Of a stretch of DNA of 64,000 bases, positions 27,613-36,741 are shown in pieces (the stretch's first letter is position 1; every line of letters begins with the position of its first letter). The translations under genes were made by a program, and so were the position numbers. The notes below the pieces were generated by a model, which ran no database searches, was not told where the DNA came from, and worked only from the letters and a program-made list of their open reading frames with translations. The stretch comes from Dechloromonas sp. TW-R-39-2 (lineage in GTDB: Bacteria; Pseudomonadota; Gammaproteobacteria; Burkholderiales; Rhodocyclaceae). The stretch spans positions 434,001-498,000 of the forward strand of contig NZ_CP045202.1 in assembly GCF_016864195.1 (NCBI RefSeq), given 5' to 3'.

Positions 27613-29445
27613 ATGTCGCAGCAAACCGAAGACCAGGGCATGAACCTGCCCAACCCGGCAGAAATCGCCAAGACCTACGCTGAAGTCGCCCAGCGCGCCT
27701 CGCGCCTGATCACCCAGTTCATGGAAAAGAAAGCCAAGGACGGTGTCAATGCACCGTCCGATGAGTTGGGCGTAGCCAAAGCCTTCATGGACCTGTCCTC
27801 GCGTCTGATGGCCAATCCGTACAAGATGGCCCAGACCCAGATGAACATGATGTGGGACTACTTCTCGCTGTGGCAGAACACCACGATGAAGATGATGGGT
27901 GTCCCGGTCAACGCCGTTGCCGCACCGAAAAAGGGTGACAACCGCTTCAAGGACCAGGAATGGGAAGAGCATTTCCTGTTCGACTTCGTCAAGCAATCCT
28001 ATCTGATCACCGCCCGTCACCTGCATGACACCGTGGCCGGCACCGAAGGTCTCGACGAGCAGACGCAACAGAAGGTCAACTTCTTCACCCGCCAGTACAT
28101 CGATGCACTGTCGCCGTCCAACTTCGCGATGACCAATCCGGAAGTCTTCCGCGAAACCGTCAAATCGCACGGCCAGAACCTGATCAAGGGTCTGAACAAC
28201 CTGCTGCACGACGTTGAATCCGGTGATGGCCAGCTGCGCATCCGGATGACCGATACCTCGGCCTTCGAAATGGGCAAGAACGTTGCCACGACGCCGGGCA
28301 AGGTGGTTTTCCAGAACGAACTGTTCCAGCTCATCCAGTACAACCCGACCACCCCGGAACAGAACAAGAAGCCTTTCCTGATCGTTCCGCCGTGGATCAA
28401 CAAGTACTACATCCTCGACCTGCGCGAGAAGAACTCCATGGTCAAGTGGGCGACCGACCAGGGGCACACCACCTTCATCATGTCGTGGACCAACCCGGAC
28501 GAGAAGCTGGCTGCCAAGTCCTTCGAAAATTACCTGCTCGAAGGTTCGCTCGAAGCGATTAACCAGGTCTGTGCCCACACCGGCGAAGACAGCGTCAATC
28601 TGGCCGGCTACTGCCTGGGCGGCACGCTGACCATGACCACGCTGGCCTACATGGCCGCCAAGAAGGACAAGCGCGCCAATTCCGCCACCTTCTTCACGAC
28701 CATGCTCGATTTCTCCGAGCCGGGCGAACTGGGTATCTTCCTCGATGAAGGCGCCGTTTCCGGCCTCGAAAAGAAGATGGCCGAACGCGGTTTCCTGGAA
28801 GGTTCGGAAATGGCCGGCACCTTCAACATGCTGCGCGCCAACGACCTGATCTGGTCCTTCGTGGTCAACAACTACCTGATGGGCAAGGATCCGTTCCCGT
28901 TCGACCTGCTGTACTGGAACTCCGATTCGACCCGTATGCCGGCCGCGATGCACAGCTTCTACCTGCGCAACATGTACCTGGCCAACCTGCTGCGCGAACC
29001 GGGTGGCATTACGCTCGGCGGCGTCAAGATCGACATCAGCAAGGTCAAGACCCCGTGCTACTTCATCTCGACGATCGAAGACCACATCGCACCGTGGAAG
29101 AGCACCTACATGGGCGCTCGCCTGCCGTCCGGCAATACCAAGTTCGTGCTCGGCGGCTCCGGCCACATCGCCGGTATCGTCAATCCGCCGGCAGCCAACA
29201 AGTATGGCTTCTGGACCAATGATGCGACCGACGGCAACCTGCCGGAAAGCCCGGATGATTTCCTGGCCGGTGCCACGCAGAACGCCGGTTCGTGGTGGAC
29301 GCACTGGAATGCATGGGTCAACGCCTTGCCAGGTGGTTCGGCCAAGGTGCCGGCCCGCAAGCCGGAAGCCGGCGCGCTCAAGGTGATCGAAGATGCACCG
29401 GGCAGCTACGTCAAGTTCCGTCTGGATACGCAGAAAAAGGCTTGA
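27613..29445 (+). CDS. phaC: Class I polyhydroxyalkanoate synthase
   Basis: PhaC polymerises (R)-3-hydroxyacyl-CoA into storage polyester at granules. This 610-residue protein has the lipase-like box GYCLGG (332-337, nucleophile C334), D490 in STIEDHIAPW and H518 in GGSGHIAG, the complete catalytic triad. Length over 580 residues and no PhaE/PhaR partner nearby indicate class I. The ribosome binding site is GAGGGAG. Codon use is strongly biased to C-ending codons, which suggests high expression. No phaA, phaB or phasin gene adjoins it. A strong terminator follows. Confidence 0.95.
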   Translation: MSQQTEDQGMNLPNPAEIAKTYAEVAQRASRLITQFMEKKAKDGVNAPSDELGVAKAFMDLSSRLMANPYKMAQTQMNMMWDYFSLWQNTTMKMMGVPVNAVAAPKKGDNRFKDQEWEEHFLFDFVKQSYLITARHLHDTVAGTEGLDEQTQQKVNFFTRQYIDALSPSNFAMTNPEVFRETVKSHGQNLIKGLNNLLHDVESGDGQLRIRMTDTSAFEMGKNVATTPGKVVFQNELFQLIQYNPTTPEQNKKPFLIVPPWINKYYILDLREKNSMVKWATDQGHTTFIMSWTNPDEKLAAKSFENYLLEGSLEAINQVCAHTGEDSVNLAGYCLGGTLTMTTLAYMAAKKDKRANSATFFTTMLDFSEPGELGIFLDEGAVSGLEKKMAERGFLEGSEMAGTFNMLRANDLIWSFVVNNYLMGKDPFPFDLLYWNSDSTRMPAAMHSFYLRNMYLANLLREPGGITLGGVKIDISKVKTPCYFISTIEDHIAPWKSTYMGARLPSGNTKFVLGGSGHIAGIVNPPAANKYGFWTNDATDGNLPESPDDFLAGATQNAGSWWTHWNAWVNALPGGSAKVPARKPEAGALKVIEDAPGSYVKFRLDTQKKA

Positions 29446-29465
29446 TGCCCTGATGGGCTGACAGC

Positions 29466-29497
29466 AAAACGGGAGGCCTCGGCCTCCCGTTTTTTAT
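29466..29497 (+). terminator. Rho-independent terminator after phaC
   Basis: ACGGGAGGCC and GGCCTCCCGT form a 10-bp stem around a two-base loop, preceded by AAA and followed by TTTTTT. It ends the phaC transcript and may also serve the convergent ubiT transcript, because the left flank is A-rich. Confidence 0.9.
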
Positions 29498-29553
29498 TGT
29501 CCGCTTGTCGCTGAAATAGGGCTGCGTATCGCAGTCGACCGCAGGATTTCAGT

Positions 29554-30006
29554 CTAGCGGCCGAATCTCGGCAGTTGTGGCAGGCTCGGCCATTCGATGG
29601 CATCGAGCATGTTTTTGACGATCAGGCCCAGTTCCGTATCGCCGGTGATTTCCAGTTCACGGCTGAAAAACAGGGTGTCCGGGTCTTCTTGCCGGGCAAT
29701 CAGCTGCAGGTAAGCGGAGAGATTGGCGGCAAATGCCAGGTCGGGCTCACGTTCCGGGCGGAAAACTGGCCGGAAAAGACCTTCGCGGAAAGTGTACGAG
29801 GCTTCGCCGCCAGTATCGAGCACTCGGACCCGGAAAATCTTGTCTTCCAGCGCGGTCAACCCGTCTTCCGGCAGCAATTTCATTTTCAGTGCAGCATTCA
29901 GGCCGGCGACCAGAACCAGGGCGTGCGGCCATTGCGGGAGTTTCTGGCCGAGGCTGGCGACAAAAGCGGGCAAGCGGAACTTCGGAATGGTGAAATCGGT
30001 GTTCAT
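29554..30006 (-). CDS. ubiT: UbiT, SCP2-domain protein of anaerobic ubiquinone synthesis
   Basis: This 150-residue protein is mostly an SCP2 lipid-binding domain. It is expected to hold polyprenylated ubiquinone intermediates during oxygen-independent synthesis, partnering with UbiU and UbiV. Its start overlaps the ubiV stop by four bases, so the three genes form an operon. [18 protein letters not shown] near the C terminus is typical of the family. Confidence 0.88.
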   Translation of the reverse strand: MNTDFTIPKFRLPAFVASLGQKLPQWPHALVLVAGLNAALKMKLLPEDGLTALEDKIFRVRVLDTGGEASYTFREGLFRPVFRPEREPDLAFAANLSAYLQLIARQEDPDTLFFSRELEITGDTELGLIVKNMLDAIEWPSLPQLPRFGR

Positions 30007-30911
30007 GCGCTGGCTCCCAGTTGGGCAAGGGCTTGTGTGTGGCGTTGGACGATGCCGGCATCACCGAACCAGTATCCATCGACCAGACCGCAATTATCCC
30101 AGTGCACGGTAGTGATGCTGACAGCCTGACCTTGTCGTGCCTGATCAAACGCCGCGATGATTTCATCCATGTGCTGCTTTTGTGGGCTGATCCGGGCGAT
30201 ATCGATACCCATCTGCAACATGTCGGGAATTTCGTGCAGCAGGTTGTAGCTCTGTGCCGACATGGTCTGAATCCCGTTGATGTTCAGGAACGCTTGTCCT
30301 TCACGGGTCTTCAGGGTCAATCCCTCGCTGTGGTCGAGGCATTTGAACTGGCAGTCATCCTTGTTCAGGTCGTAATGGCGCGCCGTGAAACAGCGTGCCG
30401 AGAACGCCAGCGGAATCCGGCCATAGACGAAAACCTCGGTTTCGATGCCGGCCGGTTTGCTGGCATGCAGCGTGTCGACCAGCGTCCGTGTTGCCTCCAG
30501 GGGCGGCACCCAGCGTTTCAGGCCGTAGCGGGCGTAGGTCGCCAGGGTCGCTTCGTTGTAAATATTCAGGTGCGGTCCGGCGACAAAATTGCTGCCGTGC
30601 ACGAGGTTGACCGCGCCAAGGTCATTGGCTTCGAGCATGCAACCCGCGTCGTCGATCAGCCGGCGCAACGCTTTCAGGTCGCTTTCCGATTCGAGCAATG
30701 CCTGGGCCGAAACCACAACCTGCTTGCCGGCATCGGTCAGGTCGCGGGCCAGTCCGACCCAGTCGGCCGTCCGCAGTTGTTGGCGGCGGGAACAGACGAC
30801 TTCGCCGACGTAGATGATGTCGATGGCCGGGTTCTGTGCCATTTGGGCGTAGAACTCCATGACTTCGGCCTTGGGCCAGAAGTAGAGCAGGGGACCAAGC
30901 GATAATTTCAT
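30003..30911 (-). CDS. ubiV: UbiV, iron-sulfur U32-family hydroxylase component
   Basis: UbiV pairs with UbiU to hydroxylate the ubiquinone ring without oxygen. At 302 residues it has the family length. The four cluster ligands are C40 (EVVCSRR), C174 (FSARC), C187 and C191 (DDCQFKC); the spacing of the last three equals that of the E. coli protein. It lies between ubiU and ubiT with a short gap and an overlap. Confidence 0.93.
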   Translation of the reverse strand: MKLSLGPLLYFWPKAEVMEFYAQMAQNPAIDIIYVGEVVCSRRQQLRTADWVGLARDLTDAGKQVVVSAQALLESESDLKALRRLIDDAGCMLEANDLGAVNLVHGSNFVAGPHLNIYNEATLATYARYGLKRWVPPLEATRTLVDTLHASKPAGIETEVFVYGRIPLAFSARCFTARHYDLNKDDCQFKCLDHSEGLTLKTREGQAFLNINGIQTMSAQSYNLLHEIPDMLQMGIDIARISPQKQHMDEIIAAFDQARQGQAVSITTVHWDNCGLVDGYWFGDAGIVQRHTQALAQLGASA

Positions 30912-30921
30912 GCGAACTCCT

Positions 30922-31929
30922 TCAGCGCCACGGACGGTTGTAGGCGCCGAGCGTGGCCTGGCTGCCTTCTGATACTTTGGCCAACTCGGCCTGCCAGGCC
31001 GGTTTCACGTGAAACCGTTCGCTGCCGTCGCGCAGCGAATCGAGCGCCGCACGCAGGGTGCGTGTAACCTGGGTGACATAAGCCGGGCTGCGCTGGCGTC
31101 CTTCGACCTTGATCGCCTTGACGCCGATCTTGATGATTTCCGGCAGGATGGAAACGACGTTCAGGCTGGTCGGTTCTTCCAGTGCGTAATAGGTTTCGCC
31201 CTGAACCTCGAAGCGACCTTTGCAGAGTGTCGGGTAGCCGGCCGGTTCGTCGTCGCCGAAACGATCGATGAGAATGCCGTTGAGGCGGGTTTCCATCGTG
31301 CCGGGCTGTTTGTCCCACTTGACGTACTTGGCGGGCGAGCAGGCGCCGACCGTATTGGGCGATTCGCCGCAGGCATAGGAAGAAAGCCAGCAGCGGCCTT
31401 CGTTCATCACGCAAAGGCTGCCAAAGCCGAAAACCTCGATTTCAACGGTGGTGTGCTTGATCACGTGTTCAACCTGGGCCAGCGTCAAAACGCGCGGCAA
31501 CACGGCACGGCGAATACCGAACTCGCGCTGGCAGAAATTGATCGCCTCGTAACTGGTCGCCGAGCCTTGCACAGAAAGGTGCAAACGCTGCTGTGGATGG
31601 CGTTGGCGGGCGTAATCGAGCAAACCGACGTCGGCCAGGATAATTGCATCGACACCCTGGTCGACCGCAGCATCGACGGCTTTGTACCAGTCGGCAACAC
31701 GGCCAGCCTGGGCAAAGGTATTGATCGCCAGCAGCACTTCGCAACCTTTGGCATGAGCGTAACGAATACCTTCGCTCATGGTTTTCTGGTCGAAGTTCAA
31801 GCCGGCAAAGTTGCGTGCGTTGGTATCGTTCTTGAAGCCGAGGTAGACGGCATTGGCGCCATTATCAACGGCAGCCTTGAGTGCCGGCAGGCTGCCGGCC
31901 GGGCAAATAAGGTCGGGCAGGGAGCTCAT
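30922..31929 (-). CDS. ubiU: UbiU, iron-sulfur U32-family hydroxylase component
   Basis: This 335-residue U32-fold protein forms a heterodimer with UbiV for anaerobic ubiquinone hydroxylation. Cluster ligands C173, C180, C197 and C236 reproduce the spacing of E. coli UbiU. The N terminus [19 protein letters not shown] is the family opening. AGGA lies 8 bases before the chosen ATG (MSSLPDL); an ATG fourteen codons earlier would lie downstream of the predicted start point but lacks support. The gene has its own FNR-like promoter. Confidence 0.94.
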   Translation of the reverse strand: MSSLPDLICPAGSLPALKAAVDNGANAVYLGFKNDTNARNFAGLNFDQKTMSEGIRYAHAKGCEVLLAINTFAQAGRVADWYKAVDAAVDQGVDAIILADVGLLDYARQRHPQQRLHLSVQGSATSYEAINFCQREFGIRRAVLPRVLTLAQVEHVIKHTTVEIEVFGFGSLCVMNEGRCWLSSYACGESPNTVGACSPAKYVKWDKQPGTMETRLNGILIDRFGDDEPAGYPTLCKGRFEVQGETYYALEEPTSLNVVSILPEIIKIGVKAIKVEGRQRSPAYVTQVTRTLRAALDSLRDGSERFHVKPAWQAELAKVSEGSQATLGAYNRPWR

Positions 31930-31956
31930 GGGGGCATCCTGAAGGTCAAGCATGGA

Positions 31957-31997
31957 AGTATAGCCAGCCATCCGGTCAGGCCATTGATCCTGGTCAA
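31957..31997 (-). promoter_or_regulatory. FNR/Anr-type box and -10 of the ubiUVT promoter
   Basis: TTGATCCTGGTCAA (31984-31997) differs from the FNR consensus TTGAT-N4-ATCAA at one base. On the minus strand a TATACT -10 lies at 31957-31962. The expected start near 31949-31950 places the box centre about 41 bases upstream, the class II activation position. It predicts anaerobic induction of ubiUVT. Confidence 0.65.
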
Positions 31998-32046
31998 ATG
32001 CCTGGTTCGTGCTAGGATCGTAGATCGTTATTCAACATCGCGCGCA

Positions 32047-33777
32047 ATGTCGGAAATGACCGATCCGCCTGCCAGACCCATGCTCAAAGCACCGCTTGAG
32101 GGGTTCGCCAAACCTGCATTTCGTGTTGGTTTGACGGTTGCGCTGTTTCTTGCCCTCTTTCCACCGGCCATTTATTTTTTGATCGAATATGGCCGGGTAA
32201 CCGAGCAGGTTGCCACCGAGGCACGGGCCCAGGCGAATCTGGCTTCCCGAGTCGTGGCGCGGAATCCGGCTGGCTGGACGGTGGCGGCCGATAGTCTGTT
32301 CGAAGCCTTGGTGGATGTTCGCCATCCGGCACATCAAAGTCAGGTCGAGTCGGTGGACGGTGCATTGATTCTGACGACAGGCAGCCCGCAACCCTGGCCC
32401 AGCGTTGCGGCCACGGCGGATTTCCTTTCCCGTGGCACGGCGGTGGGCGTAGTCACGGTCAACGCCTCGATTCGGCGCGAAATTGGTGAAGCCCTGTTGA
32501 TTTCACTCGGCAGCGGTTTGCTTGGTCTGCTGATTTTCTTCCCCTTTTACCGTTTGCATCTGGCCAGTCTGCGCAAGGCCGGTTCGGCATTGGCTCTCAG
32601 CGAAGAACGTTTCCGCGTGCTGGCCATGATTTCTTCTGACTGGGTGTGGGAGCAGGATGCCGATTTTCGTTTTACGGACATGTCTTCCGGGCTGATGCGT
32701 GCCGGATTGATCAATACGTCGACCCTGGGTAAAACCCGCTGGGAGCTGCCCATTTTGTTCGCTGAAAACGACTGGGTGGCACATAAGGCCGATCTCAATG
32801 CTCACCGCCCATTTTCAGATCTCGAATATCCAATCAAAACTGAAGAAGGGACTATTCACTGGTTCAGCATTTCAGGCGCACCCACCTTCGATGCCGCTGG
32901 AAACTTCACCGGTTATCGTGGAACCGGGCGTGACATTACGCGGGCCAAGGCGGCTGAAGCCGAATTGCGAGAACATCGTGACCATCTTCAGGAATTGGTC
33001 GATGCCCGGACGGCTGATCTTGTTCATGCCAAGGAAACGGCGGAACGGGCCAGTCGGGCGAAATCCGAATTTCTCTCGAACATGTCGCATGAGCTCCGGA
33101 CGCCACTGCACGGCATTCTTTCCGGTGCCCGATTAGGGGGCGACAAAGTAGGCAAGGCCGACGAGGTGCGTTTGCGTGAATATTTCCGAATCATCCACGA
33201 CAGCGGTTCTCGTCTGCTGATCTTGCTTAACGACTTGCTCGATCTCTCCAAACTGGAAGCTGGGCGGATGGTGATGCATCGTCAGGCAATGGACCTGGAG
33301 GCTCTTGTCCATCGCATTGCCCTTGAATTGCATGCCGTCTTTGAAATGCGCAATCTGCAATTGCTGATTCAGGCAGATGCTGACATGCAGATCAATGGCG
33401 ATCCTGAACGAATCGGGCAGGTTGTGCGCAACCTTTTGTCCAATGCCAGCAAGTATTCACCGCAAGGTGGCACGATCACGATTTCGCTTGATAAGGCCAG
33501 TCTTGGCGTAGATGCTGTGTCTGCCGTACGGCTGCGTGTCGAGGATGAAGGACCGGGAATTCCCGAAGGTGAACTGGAAAGTATTTTCGAAAAATTTGTC
33601 CAAAGCTCACAAACAACGACCGGTGCTGGCGGAACGGGATTGGGGCTGGCCATCTGCCACGAAATCGTCCTGCAACATTGCGGTATGATCTATGCAGAAA
33701 ATCGCGCAGCTGGCGGTGCCTGCTTGACGGCCCTGCTTCCCGCACAAAACCTCGATTCCTACGAAATCAATCACTGA
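32047..33777 (+). CDS. PAS-containing membrane sensor histidine kinase
   Basis: This 576-residue kinase has a TM helix at about 26-48, a periplasmic segment to about 147, a second TM helix at about 150-168 and a PAS/PAC domain at about 185-300. A coiled linker leads to the DHp helix with phosphoacceptor H348 (SHELRTPLHG) and a HATPase domain with NLLSNASKYS, DEGPGIP and GTGLGLAI. The signal is unknown. The response regulator follows one base after the stop, so they are a pair. The start is ATG (MSEMTDPP); a second ATG three codons later is equally possible. Confidence 0.9.
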   Translation: MSEMTDPPARPMLKAPLEGFAKPAFRVGLTVALFLALFPPAIYFLIEYGRVTEQVATEARAQANLASRVVARNPAGWTVAADSLFEALVDVRHPAHQSQVESVDGALILTTGSPQPWPSVAATADFLSRGTAVGVVTVNASIRREIGEALLISLGSGLLGLLIFFPFYRLHLASLRKAGSALALSEERFRVLAMISSDWVWEQDADFRFTDMSSGLMRAGLINTSTLGKTRWELPILFAENDWVAHKADLNAHRPFSDLEYPIKTEEGTIHWFSISGAPTFDAAGNFTGYRGTGRDITRAKAAEAELREHRDHLQELVDARTADLVHAKETAERASRAKSEFLSNMSHELRTPLHGILSGARLGGDKVGKADEVRLREYFRIIHDSGSRLLILLNDLLDLSKLEAGRMVMHRQAMDLEALVHRIALELHAVFEMRNLQLLIQADADMQINGDPERIGQVVRNLLSNASKYSPQGGTITISLDKASLGVDAVSAVRLRVEDEGPGIPEGELESIFEKFVQSSQTTTGAGGTGLGLAICHEIVLQHCGMIYAENRAAGGACLTALLPAQNLDSYEINH

Positions 33778-33778
33778 T

Positions 33779-34675
33779 ATGTCCAAAGAGCGCGTACTGG
33801 TTGTCGATGACGAGCAACTCAATCTATTCATCATCGATGAGTTTCTCGAACAGGAAGAGCTTGAGCTTGAGTCTCATACCGATCCATTGCAGGCCTGGGA
33901 AAGCCTGCAGGCGCCCGGCAGCGATTTTTCGCTGGTGGTGCTCGACCGGATGATGCCGGGGCTTGATGGCATGGAACTGCTCCGTCGCATGAAGCGTGAG
34001 CCGCGCTTTGCCGATATTCCGGTGATCATGCAGACGGCGGCTTCTTCGCCGGATCAGGTACGCGAGGGGCTGGAGGCTGGGGCTTATTACTACCTGACCA
34101 AGCCTTATGAACCGGAAGCACTGATTTCCATCGTTCGGGCAGCGCTCGATGATCGTCGCGGGCGTAGCCAGTTGCGCACGCGCGCAGCTCGCCTGGAAGA
34201 CGCGCAAAGACTGATTTCAACGGTTGAATACCGGTTTGTCACGCTGGCCGATGTGAGCAGCCTGGTGCCGATTCTGGCCGGCCTGTGTCCGGTGCCGGAT
34301 GTTGCTGCACCGGGTTTGTCCGATCTCATGGTCAACGCAGTTGAACACGGCAATCTCGGGGTGACTTACCAGGAAAAATCCCTTTTGCGCTGGGAGGGCG
34401 ACTGGGAGGCGGAGATTGAACGGCGCCTTGTCCTGCCGCAGTTTGCACAACGCTATGCCACGGTCAGGGCGGAGCGTTTGCCGCGCGGCGTGGTGTTTAC
34501 CATCACGGATCAGGGCGATGGTTTCGATTGGAGCAAATATCTGGCCTTCGATCCGGACCGCGCATTCGATCCGAACGGACGCGGTATTGCCATGGCCAAG
34601 ATGATGAGCTTTTCACGGCTCGAATATCAAGGCAAGGGTAACGTCGTCGTTGCAACCGTCAGCCTCGACGGTTGA
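33779..34675 (+). CDS. Response regulator with receiver and GHKL ATPase-like output domain
   Basis: This 298-residue protein has a receiver domain with D10/D11, phosphoacceptor D56 (VVLDRMMPG) and K108. It is joined to a C-terminal histidine-kinase-type ATPase fold of the anti-sigma kind, with N-box LMVNAVEHGN (183-192), DQGDGF and GRGIAMAKM. It has no DNA-binding or cyclase domain and no DHp helix. Output may be a protein kinase-like or partner-switching activity; that is inference. It is co-transcribed with the kinase and convergent with rlpA, with no intergenic gap. Confidence 0.85.
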   Translation: MSKERVLVVDDEQLNLFIIDEFLEQEELELESHTDPLQAWESLQAPGSDFSLVVLDRMMPGLDGMELLRRMKREPRFADIPVIMQTAASSPDQVREGLEAGAYYYLTKPYEPEALISIVRAALDDRRGRSQLRTRAARLEDAQRLISTVEYRFVTLADVSSLVPILAGLCPVPDVAAPGLSDLMVNAVEHGNLGVTYQEKSLLRWEGDWEAEIERRLVLPQFAQRYATVRAERLPRGVVFTITDQGDGFDWSKYLAFDPDRAFDPNGRGIAMAKMMSFSRLEYQGKGNVVVATVSLDG

Positions 34676-35632
34676 TCAGCGGCTGATGATCGTCGGCCTG
34701 TAGCCCAGGGCGGCCTGTATTTTCTCGGCAGTACGATCGGCATCGCTCCGGCTGGCATAAGGTCCGAGTTGCAGTCGGTGCATGCCGTTGCCGGGCTGGA
34801 TGAACATGCGTTCGTTGATCCACTCCAGTTCGCGTGCGAGATGATTTTTCAGATTCTCGGCATTGTCCACGTTGGCGAACGCGCCAAGCTGCAGATAAAT
34901 GCCTTTCGGTGCCGGCTTGTCATCGAGCAGCGGTTTTTGTGCCATCTCACCGATTTCATCCGGCCGGGCTACTTTGGCGGGCGGTGAGACCTGGTTGTAG
35001 GCCGTCCCGGCATATTCTCCCGGGATGATTGCTTCGACTTCGACTTGCCCGCTGCCGCCGTTGATCAAACCCAGCTTGTAGGCGGCGGTGTAGGAAAGAT
35101 CGATCACCCGGTCGGCGTGGAAAGGACCGCGGTCGGTAATCCGCACAACGACCGATTTGCCGCTTTGGATGTTGGTGACCCGAACGTATGACGGCAGGGC
35201 CAGCGTGGGGTGAGCGGCGGTCATCGCAAACATGTCGTACGGTTCGCCGATCGATGTTTTCTGACCGTGGAATTTTTTGCCGTACCAGCTGGCAATGCCG
35301 CGCGTTTTGTAGGGACGAACACTGTTGTTCGGAACGTATTCCTTGCCTAGTACAACGTAGGGTTTGGTTGCCGGCTTGTGTAGCGGCTCCCACTTGGGTT
35401 CGGCGTCGGGGATGTCGTCCAGTCCATCCGGAATGTCATCGGCCGGGCCGTCATCCTTGTAGAAACCGCCTCCCCGTTTGAGTACCACGCCCGGTTTGCG
35501 CGTCGGTGTCGGGGATTTCGAAAACGGCCCTTTGGCGGTGTCGACCGTGCCGTCTGGCAGGTGGGGCGAGGTGCTGCCACAGGCTGCCAGCAGCAGTAGC
35601 GAAACCAGGCTGAGTGCTGTTCTGAAACTCAT
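34676..35632 (-). CDS. rlpA: Septal ring lytic transglycosylase RlpA (lipoprotein)
   Basis: This 318-residue outer-membrane lipoprotein has a lipobox LLAAC (C18). A low-complexity linker follows, then a double-psi beta-barrel RlpA domain (about 110-205: GIASWYGKKFHG, AAHPTLALPSYV, ITDRGPFHADRVIDLS) and a C-terminal SPOR domain that binds denuded septal glycan. RlpA cleaves peptidoglycan strands at division sites. Its ATG overlaps the rodA stop (ATGA), so it belongs to the mre-mrd operon. Confidence 0.93.
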   Translation of the reverse strand: MSFRTALSLVSLLLLAACGSTSPHLPDGTVDTAKGPFSKSPTPTRKPGVVLKRGGGFYKDDGPADDIPDGLDDIPDAEPKWEPLHKPATKPYVVLGKEYVPNNSVRPYKTRGIASWYGKKFHGQKTSIGEPYDMFAMTAAHPTLALPSYVRVTNIQSGKSVVVRITDRGPFHADRVIDLSYTAAYKLGLINGGSGQVEVEAIIPGEYAGTAYNQVSPPAKVARPDEIGEMAQKPLLDDKPAPKGIYLQLGAFANVDNAENLKNHLARELEWINERMFIQPGNGMHRLQLGPYASRSDADRTAEKIQAALGYRPTIISR

Positions 35633-36741
35633 TTCTTGACCAGCATCCGGTGGGTGTGGATCGACATCAGAATGCCAATCCCCAGGAACAGGGTGACCAG
35701 TGCGGTACCGCCGTAGCTCATGAAGGGAAGTGGTACGCCGACGACGGGCAGAATGCCGCTGACCATGCCCATGTTGATGAAGGCATAGGTGAAGAAGCCC
35801 AGTGTGATGGCACCGGCCAGCAGTCTGGAGAACAGTGTCGGTGCCGCCGAGGCGATCATCAGGCCACGACCGATCAGCAAGACGTAGAGAAAAACCAGCA
35901 GGGCATTGCCCAATAATCCCCATTCTTCGGAGTAGACCGCGAAAATGAAATCAGTGTGTTTTTCCGGGATGAATTCGAGGTGAGTCTGCGTGCCATTCAG
36001 ATAGCCTTTGCCGATTGGGCCACCGGAACCGATGGCAATGGTCGACTGAATGATGTGATAGCCCGAACCCAGCGGGTCGGTGGTTGGGTCTATCAAGGTC
36101 ATGATGCGTTTGCGCTGATAGTCGTGCAGCATGTGCCAGAGAAAAGGCGCGGCTGCCGCACCGGCGGTGATCAAGCCAAGAATCACTTTCCACGGCAGGC
36201 CGGCAAAGAAAATGACGTAAAAACCAGCTGCGCCGACGAGCAGGGCGGTGCCGAGGTCAGGCTGTTTGGCAATCAGGGCGAAAGGGATGAGCAAGAGCAG
36301 TGAGGCAACGATGTAATGCTTGAATTTCAGCGTGGCTTCGTATTTCTGGAAGTACCAGGCAAGCATCAACGGCATGCCGATTTTCATGATTTCGGAGGGT
36401 TGAATCCGTGTGAAGCCGAGTGGTAGCCAGCGTTTTGCGCCATTGACCTTGATCCCGAAAAGAAACACGGCAACCAGCAGGATGACGCCGATGACGTAGA
36501 GCGGGATGGCAAAGCTCATCAGCTTCTGGGGCGGCAGGCGGGAGACGAACCACATGATGACCATGGCGACCCCCATGTTGCCGGCTTGCGAAAACATCCG
36601 CTGATTGCCGTCAATGGTTGCCGAATGTACCGTGGCAAGTCCAATCGCCATGATCGCCATGGTGATGAACAGCAGTGGAAAGTCGATGTGGGCAATCAGT
36701 TGTTGCCAGCCGCGCCGGAGCGAACCAACGACGTCAATCAT
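35629..36741 (-). CDS. rodA: Rod-shape SEDS glycosyltransferase RodA
   Basis: This 370-residue membrane protein polymerises lipid II in the elongasome. It has about ten TM helices and the SEDS signature near the C terminus (PVVGVPLPFMSYGGTALV), with LGFTRIQPSEIMKI in the middle of the protein. It lies between mrdA and rlpA, overlapping both by four bases, the classical PBP2-RodA pair. Confidence 0.95.
   Translation of the reverse strand: MIDVVGSLRRGWQQLIAHIDFPLLFITMAIMAIGLATVHSATIDGNQRMFSQAGNMGVAMVIMWFVSRLPPQKLMSFAIPLYVIGVILLVAVFLFGIKVNGAKRWLPLGFTRIQPSEIMKIGMPLMLAWYFQKYEATLKFKHYIVASLLLLIPFALIAKQPDLGTALLVGAAGFYVIFFAGLPWKVILGLITAGAAAAPFLWHMLHDYQRKRIMTLIDPTTDPLGSGYHIIQSTIAIGSGGPIGKGYLNGTQTHLEFIPEKHTDFIFAVYSEEWGLLGNALLVFLYVLLIGRGLMIASAAPTLFSRLLAGAITLGFFTYAFINMGMVSGILPVVGVPLPFMSYGGTALVTLFLGIGILMSIHTHRMLVKK

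Noticed and set aside
27499..29304. 601-residue minus-strand open frame
   Set aside because: It is antisense to phaC, whose strong codon bias opens the opposite frame.
31009..32046. N-terminal extension of the sensor kinase through ubiU
   Set aside because: The frame crosses the antisense ubiU gene and the divergent promoter; the kinase motifs start after 32047.
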